In this document: in pieces, positions 8,738-15,927 of the stretch
How positions within the stretch are numbered: the stretch's first letter is position 1
How the letters are laid out: each line of letters opens with the position of its first letter
NCBI RefSeq assembly: GCF_037126435.1
Contig: NZ_CP147020.1
Location: forward strand, 2,345,293 to 2,409,292
Direction of reading: 5' to 3'
Source: Bernardetia sp. ABR2-2B
GTDB lineage: Bacteria > Bacteroidota > Bacteroidia > Cytophagales > Bernardetiaceae
DNA: 64,000 nt
Translations under genes and position numbers: made by a program
Notes under the pieces: model-generated
Database searches by the model: none
Told to the model about the DNA's origin: nothing
What the model saw: the letters and a program-made list of their open reading frames with translations, nothing else

Positions 8738-10138
8738 TTACTCTTTTAATTCATAAACTAAAGAATCTTTTGTAGTATATTTTTGAGATAGCAGGGGAAT
8801 ACGCTCAAAAAGAGGAGGAAGTTGTTTCTCTTTATCAATAATAAATTGAGGCTTATCTTTTTCGATTTGATTGTAGAATAATAGAAGTGCTTGATAGTTA
8901 TCCAACTCTTCAATCCTATTTTGTGTCAGTTTCCAATCTAAATAGGGTGTAACAGGTTTGTTATTGATATAATAACTATGGTTTTCTCCAAAAACCCAGA
9001 TTTTTTCATTTTTCAAATCAAAGTCAGAGGGCTGTTGTATAATAGCTTCTGTATAATCTAATGGATAAAAAATAGTGGTACGAGTAGCCCAAAGTTGCAA
9101 ACCAATTCCACCCAAAACAGATATAAAAAGAAGCTCGGCAATCCACCTTCTTTGGATAGAAAATAAATAATACGTTCCAAAAAAAGCAAGGGGAGGTAAG
9201 AAAAAAGCAAACTGAAAAGGAAGCCAATATTTACATAAAAGCAGACTAAAAACAGAAGCAATAAGCCAAAAAACCATCATCTGACGGCAATAAGATTGAT
9301 AATTAGTAAGGCTACGACCAGAAAACATATTCAAGATAGCCAATACTAAAAATAAAGTTGGAAAAGCTAAAATGATAATAAAATCTTGAACAGACAGGTA
9401 AAACTTGGGTGCAAGAGAAACTGAATTTAGATATTGAACGACAAAATCAATTAGACTATCATTCCAAAAGAAATATAAAGAAAGAAGTAGGATAGGAAAT
9501 GCAAAACCAAACAAAACAAGCAAATGCTGACGGAACGAAGTAGAACGAAAAACACCCAATCCAACACTGACCCAAAAAAGAAAAATACTAGAAGGTAAAT
9601 GAAAAAGAGTGGCTATTCCCACATAAAAACCAATTGTAAAAAGAGTTTGGTCGTGTGTGTTTTCTGTAAGCGTAAATATTTCACGAACCACTAAGAGCAA
9701 AAAAGTAAGTGACAAAAGTACAGGAGAGACATTGAGATAATCAAAGCTAATCGAACCAAAAAACACATACAACATAGCAGGAACATAGCCTCTATCTAGT
9801 AAAAAATCTCTTCTTACAAGCAATGTATTAAAAATAATGGCCTGTAAAAATAAAAGTCCTGTCCCAATAATTGCATATCCAAAAGTAGAACGACCAAAAA
9901 GTATATCCAAACCTGCATAAAACCAAGCCGAAAAGGGCGCAATACCTGCAAATACCTCTTTATAAATAGTATTTCCTTCGGCAATGCGCTCACCTACCAA
10001 CATAAAATCCAACATTGGACTCAATAATGGAATATCAGCAAAAAAGGTATTCAAAAGCAAAGGCAAACGAAGCACTAACAAAAAAAGAAGTACCGTCAGA
10101 AGGCGAAAAGGATCGTAAGTACGAAAAAATTGAAGCAC
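8738..10138 (-). CDS. DUF6427 family polytopic membrane protein
   Basis: This 466-residue integral membrane protein has about 10-12 hydrophobic helices and a short soluble C-terminus (about 400-466). The opening LQFFRTYDPFRLL and the segment YKEVFAGIAPFSAWFYAGLD (59-78) match the DUF6427 family of Bacteroidota. Start is GTG at 10136-10138; the next ATG would remove the conserved first helix, so GTG is preferred. The function is unknown; the layout recalls polymerase or ligase-like membrane proteins, but I see no catalytic motif. The start lies next to a GGGAATT-type short repeat. Confidence 0.75.
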   Translation of the reverse strand: MLQFFRTYDPFRLLTVLLFLLVLRLPLLLNTFFADIPLLSPMLDFMLVGERIAEGNTIYKEVFAGIAPFSAWFYAGLDILFGRSTFGYAIIGTGLLFLQAIIFNTLLVRRDFLLDRGYVPAMLYVFFGSISFDYLNVSPVLLSLTFLLLVVREIFTLTENTHDQTLFTIGFYVGIATLFHLPSSIFLFWVSVGLGVFRSTSFRQHLLVLFGFAFPILLLSLYFFWNDSLIDFVVQYLNSVSLAPKFYLSVQDFIIILAFPTLFLVLAILNMFSGRSLTNYQSYCRQMMVFWLIASVFSLLLCKYWLPFQFAFFLPPLAFFGTYYLFSIQRRWIAELLFISVLGGIGLQLWATRTTIFYPLDYTEAIIQQPSDFDLKNEKIWVFGENHSYYINNKPVTPYLDWKLTQNRIEELDNYQALLLFYNQIEKDKPQFIIDKEKQLPPLFERIPLLSQKYTTKDSLVYELKE

Positions 10139-10235
10139 GGATTAGGGATTGGAAAATGGGAATTGGGAATTGGGAATCAAGTCTAGGAATTTGCACTTTA
10201 TTTCTAAAATCTTATTTCTACCTTCTAAGTTTATT

Positions 10236-10562
10236 TTATGCTTCTCCTACTGTTCCACCAAAATTCAGAGGAAACTGATTTGCCTCTTCTTGAACTGCAA
10301 TCTTGCCAACATTGGCTTCAAACTTATCAACACTATCTTTCAAAACGTGCAACAAACGTTTGGCGTGGTCGGGTGTAAGAATAATTCTTGACTGAACTTT
10401 AGCTTTTGGCGCACCTGGTACAAGCCTTACAAAATCTAAGAAAAATTCGCTTTGAGAGTGTGCTATCATAACCAAATTGGCATACGTTCCCTCTGCCATT
10501 TCTTCTGTTAGTTCTATATTTATTTGTTGTTCTTGGTTATTTTTATTTGTTGGGTTATCCAT
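10236..10562 (-). CDS. DUF3467 domain protein
   Basis: This small soluble protein (108 residues) matches DUF3467: INIELTEEMAEGTYANLVMIAHSQSEFFLDF (about 15-45) followed by a strand-rich section ending in KIAVQEEANQFPLNFGG. DUF3467 proteins are widespread in Bacteroidota and other phyla and have no firm function. It lies 97 bp upstream of the DUF6427 gene on the same strand. The gap carries GGGAATT-like repeats, so co-transcription is possible but uncertain. Confidence 0.85.
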   Translation of the reverse strand: MDNPTNKNNQEQQINIELTEEMAEGTYANLVMIAHSQSEFFLDFVRLVPGAPKAKVQSRIILTPDHAKRLLHVLKDSVDKFEANVGKIAVQEEANQFPLNFGGTVGEA

Positions 10563-11022
10563 AATTTTTGAGTTTATAGGTTAATTTTATCTGAACTTTG
10601 ATTACAATAAATCAAAGTAAATCTAAATCATTTTTTTGATAAAAATACTACTAAATATATCTAAATCAAAAGGCGATAAAAAAGTTAGTCATAAATAAGA
10701 GAAGAAAAGAGTTTAGCAAAGCATCAATAAAAAATAAAAACAAAGTACATACTCACAAAAAAATCCAATTTTTAGACTGAAAATTTAATTATTTATAGAA
10801 ACATTATAGTATATTGCAGTATTAAATTTTGAAAGCTACTTATTTATTTCTATTTTTACAGGGTAAAATACTATTTATTACTTCAAGAATTGGTTTAAAA
10901 TTACTTTGTAATAAGGCAGTTTTAACACAATTTTATATGTCGCTATTCAAATTATCTTTTTTATATACCTACGTTTAGTTTTATCACTTAATTAAACCTT
11001 TTTTTACAAACTACCTCTGCTT
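10563..11022. other. 460 bp gap with no recognisable feature
   Basis: I see no gene, RNA or strong hairpin here. A TACGTTTA sequence near 10968-10975 is one base off the Bacteroidota -7 element and could serve the AraC gene that follows. Confidence 0.4.
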
Positions 11023-11973
11023 ATGTTAATGGAAGATTATAATAAAATTATCGAATCGCTTAGTATTCGATATGTCCGAGCCAAAAAAACGGTTGCTACA
11101 ATTCCGATGCGTATCAAGCATTTTTATGATATTGATAATTCATTAATTTTCCTTCATAAAGGAATTATGCGTTTTGGAGCTAAAAATGAATTGGTAAAAG
11201 AGGGGGAAGTTCTTTTCTTACCAGCAGGTAATTATACAACCATTACGTTTGGAGAGGCTGAAAAATATGATATTATTTCTCCAGATGACCTGTTACAAAA
11301 AAATGCTGTTCATCTTCAAACCTACCACGACCAAGAGGGGGAAGCCATTTTTTCTCAAGTTGTTTTAGATGCTCGTGTTTTTGGTTCAGTAAGTTTTTTT
11401 ACTTCACTTGACTTACCTCCCTTTAGGTTTAAGAAGGCAACAAAAATTAATGACTTGATTAAAGAGATTGTAGAAGAAGAAGAAGAAGAGCAAATAGGTA
11501 GCTCAAGAATGCTTGTCTTAAATACAGAAAAATTAGTCGTAGAGATGATTCGTTTTGTTTTGACAGAACGTTTGTTTGTTGAAAAATTAGCTACAAATAG
11601 CACCTACTTCAAAGACCCTCGTCTTATCCATTTATTTACATATATCAGAGAAAATTTAGATACAGACCTTTCAAACAAAATTTTGGCAAGTATTGCTAAT
11701 GTATCAGAGGATTATGTTGGTCAATACTTCAAACTCTTGACAGGAATAAATCCTCAAGATTATATCGAATATCAACGTATGGATAAAGCTGTTGAGCTTC
11801 TTCGTACTTCTAAAAAGAGTGTTCGCAGTATTGGTGTTGAAGTGGGCTACAAAGATACAGCTTACTTTTGTCGTCGTTTCAAAATGATGTTTGGTATTCC
11901 TGCTGGTAAAATGCGTAAGCGTGATTCTCTATTGAATGTACAGCAACAAGAGCAGCAGCAAGAAGTTTCTTAA
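11023..11973 (+). CDS. AraC family transcriptional regulator
   Basis: The 316-residue protein has an N-terminal cupin-like sensing domain (about 1-180) and a C-terminal double helix-turn-helix DNA-binding domain. The latter shows NKILASIANVSEDYVGQYFKLLTGINPQDYIEYQRMDKAVELL and then SVRSIGVEVGYKDTAYFCRRFKMMFGIPAG, the AraC/XylS signature (about 225-300). The tail is glutamine-rich (QQQEQQQ). The inducer and targets are not evident because no metabolic genes adjoin. It ends at a good terminator. Confidence 0.9.
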   Translation: MLMEDYNKIIESLSIRYVRAKKTVATIPMRIKHFYDIDNSLIFLHKGIMRFGAKNELVKEGEVLFLPAGNYTTITFGEAEKYDIISPDDLLQKNAVHLQTYHDQEGEAIFSQVVLDARVFGSVSFFTSLDLPPFRFKKATKINDLIKEIVEEEEEEQIGSSRMLVLNTEKLVVEMIRFVLTERLFVEKLATNSTYFKDPRLIHLFTYIRENLDTDLSNKILASIANVSEDYVGQYFKLLTGINPQDYIEYQRMDKAVELLRTSKKSVRSIGVEVGYKDTAYFCRRFKMMFGIPAGKMRKRDSLLNVQQQEQQQEVS

Positions 11974-12000
11974 AAAAAAACCATAAGTTTTATCAGTCAA

Positions 12001-12038
12001 AACCAAGTAAAGTGTCACTAATTTTACTTGGTTTTTTG
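12001..12038 (+). terminator. Terminator after AraC gene
   Basis: AACCAAGTAAA (12001-12011) pairs perfectly with TTTACTTGGTT (12023-12033), and T-rich sequence follows to 12038. Confidence 0.85.
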
Positions 12039-12176
12039 TTTTATAATCTTGAAGCTAGTTTTATTTCTTTAACAAAGTAGCATCATCAAACGCTCAATCT
12101 ACTCTTAAGTAACTTCCCTTTTTATAAATCGTTCTACAAAATAGATAATAGAAATTTTTTTAGTCTAATTTTATGT

Positions 12177-12184
12177 TAATTTTG
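12177..12184 (+). promoter_or_regulatory. Candidate -7 element for coiled-coil lipoprotein
   Basis: TAATTTTG fits TAnnTTTG, 65 bp before the start codon. The -33 TTTG is only approximated by a T-run near 12155-12158. Confidence 0.4.
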
Positions 12185-12248
12185 TTATGATTTTTTTTTA
12201 TTGTTTATTTAAGATAGAACAATCATTAACCCTAAAAACCTTTGAATT

Positions 12249-13148
12249 ATGTTTACATCAAGTTTTAATAATGTAGTGCTTTGTACTGCACTCTTTTTTA
12301 GTGTTCTTTTTATCTCTTCGTGTGATAAAGGACCTAGTGAAAATGAGAAAAAATTAGCTATGGAAGTAGAAGACCTACGACGTGCTAGAGAAAAAGACAG
12401 TTTGTATCAAGCTGATTTACAACAAGAAATGAATGTTATTTATGTGCGTTTGGATTCTATGCGCCAAGTAGAAGACAAAATTCGTCGTCTAACTTCAGAT
12501 ATGCGTGGTGGTGATATTGACCCATCAACAGGTGGAATGAGCATTGACCAAGGAATGGAACAAATTGAGCGTCAGATGCAAGCCAACAGAGCTAAAGTAG
12601 CAGAATTAGAACGCAAACTAAAAGAATCTGGACAGCAAAACTCTGCTCTTGCAAATACAGTAGCGATGTTGAAACGTTCTATTGAAGATAAAGATGCTGA
12701 AATTACACAAATGAGAGGACGAATTGCAGAATTAGAAACAGAAGTAACAGGTTGGAAATCTCGCTATTCTGGCAAAATTGATGAGCTTGATTCTACTAAT
12801 GTAGTCTTGGAAGACACTCGTACGATGGCAAATACAGCATATTACGTAGTAGGTACAGAAAAAGAACTCAAGGATAAAGATATTATTATCAATGATAAAA
12901 AAGGTTTTGAGCCAGACGGACGTACCAAAAGTAAGTTTACAGCCATTGATATTCGTACTACAAGCTCTATCGTAATAGGAAGTACAAGTGATGTAAAAGC
13001 TAAAAAAGTAAAATTAGTACCTTCTCGTCCTTCAGGTTCTTTCAAAATTGAAGAAAGAGGTGGAAATGTATATCTAGAGATTACTAATTCTGAAAAATTT
13101 TGGGAAACTAAATATTTGGCTATTCTTTCTAAGACAAGTTTCTTCTAA
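12249..13148 (+). CDS. Coiled-coil lipoprotein
   Basis: The first 25 residues are a lipoprotein signal with lipobox FISSC (Cys25). Residues about 30-185 are a heptad-rich coiled coil (KLAMEVEDLRRAREKD onward). A conserved C-terminal domain follows, beginning TAYYVVGTEKELKDKDIII (about 196-214), which recurs in Bacteroidota proteins that databases sometimes call Cbp1-family adhesin or ZapB-like. The adhesin name is not supported by anything here, so I treat it as an envelope coiled-coil lipoprotein of unknown role. It lies alone, between an AraC gene and a long hairpin. Confidence 0.75.
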   Translation: MFTSSFNNVVLCTALFFSVLFISSCDKGPSENEKKLAMEVEDLRRAREKDSLYQADLQQEMNVIYVRLDSMRQVEDKIRRLTSDMRGGDIDPSTGGMSIDQGMEQIERQMQANRAKVAELERKLKESGQQNSALANTVAMLKRSIEDKDAEITQMRGRIAELETEVTGWKSRYSGKIDELDSTNVVLEDTRTMANTAYYVVGTEKELKDKDIIINDKKGFEPDGRTKSKFTAIDIRTTSSIVIGSTSDVKAKKVKLVPSRPSGSFKIEERGGNVYLEITNSEKFWETKYLAILSKTSFF

Positions 13149-13151
13149 CGA

Positions 13152-13222
13152 AATTATGAATTGTGAATTATGAATTGTGAAAGAATAAAGTTCACAATTC
13201 ATAATTCACAGTTCACAATTCA
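13152..13222. terminator. Long AATTGTGA-repeat hairpin between convergent genes
   Basis: GAATTATGAATTGTGAA (13166-13182) pairs perfectly with its complement at 13192-13208, and the match extends outward with few mismatches to about 31 bp arms. Both arms consist of AATTGTGA/AATTATGA tandem units. It overlaps the 3' end of the CMD-family gene by a few bases and separates convergent genes, so it probably works as a bidirectional stop. Confidence 0.65.
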
Positions 13223-13819
13223 ATACTTATGTTTTCCTACATTCCAGCCATCACTTTTTAGATACTGCTCTCCTGATTCTACTGCTGGACTTTCCATTTC
13301 TGTTCCCATAGAATCATTCCAACGATTGAGATAACCAAAAAGAGCAACTACACCCAACATCTCTACAATTTCGCCTTCCTTCCAATATTTTCTCAAGTTT
13401 TCAGCTACCTCATCAGTTACAGCATTCGGAATTTGCGAACTTGCCAAAGCAAAATCTAAGGCTGCTCTTTCAGCTTCTGAAAAGGCTTCATGCGTTCTAT
13501 AACTCCAAATATTTTCTAGTTGTTTTTGTTCTGCACCATATCTTTCAGCTGCACGAATCGTATGCGCCTGACAATATCGGCAACCTGCTGCATGACTACT
13601 AATATAACCAATAAGCCGTTTTAAAGCACTCGTAACTCTGCCTTGATTTTCCATTACAGCTTTATTCATTTCTATAAAAGCATAGGCAATTCGTGGTCTT
13701 ATGTGCATTGTCTTGACACTATTGGGGCAAAAACCTAATGTTTCTTCATAAAATTCGATGAGTTCTTGAAGTTGTGAATCACCTTCTGAAGACTTTGGAT
13801 GAACTAAGGGTTGTTTCAT
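13220..13819 (-). CDS. Carboxymuconolactone decarboxylase (AhpD-like) family protein
   Basis: The helical protein carries the AhpD/CMD motif SHAAGCRYCQAHTIRAAERYG (CxxC with a following His), the redox-active site of alkylhydroperoxidase-like enzymes. Members reduce peroxides or act on ring-opening intermediates; the paired cysteines favour a peroxidase-type role here. I start it at ATG 13817-13819 (MKQPLVHPKS), 20 codons inside the longest frame, giving 199 residues, because the extra N-terminus is Asn- and Leu-rich and not family-like. It is divergent from the DUF1697 gene. Confidence 0.85.
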   Translation of the reverse strand: MKQPLVHPKSSEGDSQLQELIEFYEETLGFCPNSVKTMHIRPRIAYAFIEMNKAVMENQGRVTSALKRLIGYISSHAAGCRYCQAHTIRAAERYGAEQKQLENIWSYRTHEAFSEAERAALDFALASSQIPNAVTDEVAENLRKYWKEGEIVEMLGVVALFGYLNRWNDSMGTEMESPAVESGEQYLKSDGWNVGKHKY

Positions 13820-13923
13820 TTTAAAATTGTTTTGAGAATTATATTTTGATAAATTGAGTTCCAATATAACCAAAAACACTTTTAAAAAACCATAGTTTTA
13901 GTCTATTTTTAACACAAATAAAG

Positions 13924-14484
13924 ATGCAGAAATATATTTCTATTTTGAGAGGAATAAATGTAGGAGGGAAGCGAAAAATTCTGATGAAAGATTTGAAAGT
14001 GTTATATCAAAATTTGGGGTTTGAGCATGTTGAAACCTATATTCAGAGTGGAAATGTAATCTTTAATTCAAGTTTGGACAAAAATAAAATTTCTACACAA
14101 ATCGAAAAAGCTATTTTTGAGAAATATAATTTTGAAGTTCCCGTAATTATCCGAACGAAAGAAGAATTAATCAATATTCGGTCTTCAAATCCATTTATTG
14201 AATCAGAAAGTAAAAAACAAGAAATCATTAACAGCCTTCATCTGACTTTTTTGGAGGAAATCCCAACTATTCAAAATATAGAAAAAGCAAAGGAAATTGA
14301 ATCAAAAACAGATGATAAATTTGAGATTGTGGGAAATACTATCTTTGTTTTTTGTGAAGGGAAATATCATACTTCAAAACTGACAAATAACTTCTTTGAG
14401 AAAAAATTAAAAACAAAAGCTACGACAAGAAACTGGAAAACAATAGAGAAATTAACTGAATTAATGATTAGTGATAAATTGTAA
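13924..14484 (+). CDS. DUF1697 domain protein
   Basis: This 186-residue protein matches DUF1697: it starts YISILRGINVGGKRKILMKDL (4-24) and continues VETYIQSGNVIFNS (39-52), both characteristic. The fold is alpha/beta and the protein is cytosolic; no biochemical function is established for the family. It ends one base before a truncated gene remnant, with no terminator between them. Confidence 0.92.
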   Translation: MQKYISILRGINVGGKRKILMKDLKVLYQNLGFEHVETYIQSGNVIFNSSLDKNKISTQIEKAIFEKYNFEVPVIIRTKEELINIRSSNPFIESESKKQEIINSLHLTFLEEIPTIQNIEKAKEIESKTDDKFEIVGNTIFVFCEGKYHTSKLTNNFFEKKLKTKATTRNWKTIEKLTELMISDKL

Positions 14485-14715
14485 GTGGACTCAAATACAA
14501 AATCAATCCTAGCAAATGTAAAAGCTCAAAATTGTACTACGCCAGATGCTACGCTAGAAGAAATGCAGCAACTGCCGTGGTTTGCCAACCCAGATTATTT
14601 ACCCTCTTTTATGGATAGCTTACGCAGAGTGAGTAATATCCGTACTTCTAGGATAGAAAATGATATTATTTGGCGTATTCCTATCCGTTTTTGGATTCTG
14701 ACACAAGGCATCTAG
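14485..14715 (+). pseudogene. Truncated remnant of a secreted-protein gene, copy 1
   Basis: A 76-codon frame (GTG start, directly after the DUF1697 stop) contains CTTPD and LPWFANPDYLPSFMDS, clearly paralogous to the N-terminus of the frame at 15306 (CDTPD, YPWFGNPEYLPSFMDS). The signal peptide has been lost and all sequence after MDS differs and stops within 32 codons. The following DNA (GCCTTATTTTTTTGTCTA and an ATAGAATAAAA block) also matches that after copy 2. I read it as a gene fragment, probably of a much longer exported protein, not a functional small gene. Confidence 0.6.
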
Positions 14716-14790
14716 CCTTATTTTTTTGTCTATATTATAATAAATTCAATAAATTTTATCATAAAATTATTTTCATATAGAATAAAACTC

Positions 14791-14798
14791 TACATTTG
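14791..14798 (+). promoter_or_regulatory. Candidate -7 element for small lipoprotein
   Basis: TACATTTG matches TAnnTTTG, about 45 bp upstream of the lipoprotein start. The homologous position downstream of copy 2 (about 15641) has decayed to TACATCTA. Confidence 0.5.
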
Positions 14799-14842
14799 CA
14801 TCTTATTTTATTTACATATCTTAATAAACAATTATTCATCAA

Positions 14843-15328
14843 ATGAAAAAAATACAATTATTAGCTTTCTGGATGGCTATTCTATTTATATCTAGTTGTA
14901 GTATAAACTGCGATGAAGAAATAGGAACATATGGAAACGAAGAAAAACGGCAAAACTTCAAAGTTATATATGAAAAAGAACCTGATAACTGGCAACCTAT
15001 TATTGGGTTATTTGGCAGATATCCAGCAGATAGCATTCAACTCTACGATGAAAATTACGAGCCTGTAGAAAGCTTTGGTAAAAGTGTAACTGGAGATTGT
15101 AATTTTGTATATGTAGATATAGACACACCCAAAGAAGAAGATATAATCAGAACTTACTATTTATATCTCTCTTACCTAGATACAGATACCATACGTCACG
15201 AATATAGAGTAAATAAGAACACTTGTAAGTATTTACTTGATTATGGACGTTTTTTTTATAACAATCAATTAATTACATCAACAACTAAAGATACTGGAAT
15301 TTCTTATGCATCAATTAATAAAAACTAA
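14843..15328 (+). CDS. Small lipoprotein of unknown function
   Basis: I do not recognise this 161-residue protein. It has a lipoprotein signal with lipobox FISSC (Cys19), so it should be anchored in the envelope. The mature part is Tyr- and Asp-rich with beta-strand character and four further cysteines (positions about 23, 103, 142 and others) that could form disulfides in the periplasm. The last 23 bp overlap the next frame, the truncated secreted-protein copy 2, which suggests that the two were once translated together. Confidence 0.65.
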   Translation: MKKIQLLAFWMAILFISSCSINCDEEIGTYGNEEKRQNFKVIYEKEPDNWQPIIGLFGRYPADSIQLYDENYEPVESFGKSVTGDCNFVYVDIDTPKEEDIIRTYYLYLSYLDTDTIRHEYRVNKNTCKYLLDYGRFFYNNQLITSTTKDTGISYASINKN

Positions 15329-15494
15329 AATCATCATTATATTTTTAATGATTTTGTCCTATTCTTTTGCAAATGCTCAAGAATGCGACACACCAGACAT
15401 ACTTCCCCAAGAAGCAATGAATTATCCATGGTTTGGGAATCCAGAATATCTACCTTCTTTTATGGATAGCCCCCTGCCCTTTCTCGGCTTCTAA
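15306..15494 (+). pseudogene. Truncated secreted-protein gene, copy 2 (N-terminus)
   Basis: The frame keeps a good Sec signal peptide (IIIFLMILSYSFANA-Q) and the conserved start CDTPD...YPWFGNPEYLPSFMDS, then departs into PLPFLGF and stops. The 62-codon product is too short to be the original protein. The DNA after it carries a block with short hairpins (TTGGTTCTGCCAA near 15510; CGGCTTCCAGCCG near 15534) that looks like an inserted repeat. A possible C-terminal sorting-signal remnant lies 170 bp further on. Together this suggests internal deletion or replacement of a large exported protein. Confidence 0.6.
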
Positions 15495-15633
15495 ATAGCC
15501 GTTGCTTGGTTCTGCCAAGTAACCTATATGTATTCGGCTTCCAGCCGTGAATTTGTATTTTAATTCATAACTTAAACCAAAGGCTACTAAGCCTTATTTT
15601 TTTGTCTACATTCAAATTTTATATTCATAGAAT

Positions 15634-15735
15634 AAAAACATACATCTAAACTTATCAAAATTACCATTTGGAAATTATGTCTTGAAAGTGGTAATAAAAG
15701 AAGAGGTGTTTTTTACGCATCTTATTAAAGAATAA
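15634..15735 (+). pseudogene. Possible C-terminal remnant of a type IX secretion substrate
   Basis: Frame 15661-15735 reads LPFGNYVLKVVIKEEVFFTH then LIKE and a stop. The pattern LPxGxYxLKV...KxxxxxxxLIKE-stop is that of type A sorting domains, which end type IX-secreted proteins of Bacteroidota. No start codon or upstream frame survives. It lies downstream of truncated copy 2, in the same direction, so it may be the other end of that gene. The call rests on pattern similarity over 24 residues only. Confidence 0.45.
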
Positions 15736-15764
15736 ATTCAGAGTGATAATTTTAGAACAACAAA

Positions 15765-15795
15765 AAAGCACAGAATATAAGTTCTGTGCTTTTTT
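15765..15795 (+). terminator. Terminator after the decayed gene cluster
   Basis: AAAGCACAGAA (15765-15775) pairs with TTCTGTGCTTT (15782-15792) and is followed by T's. This would be the natural end of the original copy 2 gene, 30 bp after its presumed stop codon. Confidence 0.8.
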
Positions 15796-15927
15796 TATTG
15801 GCTTTATACTAAATTGAAAGTGATTTGGATACAAGGTTTTTCAAAAATACAGAAAAACAGTAACTTACCTCAAATTTAGAAACTCATTTAGCTTAAACAA
15901 GCTAAAATCAACTAACCTTTATTGAAA

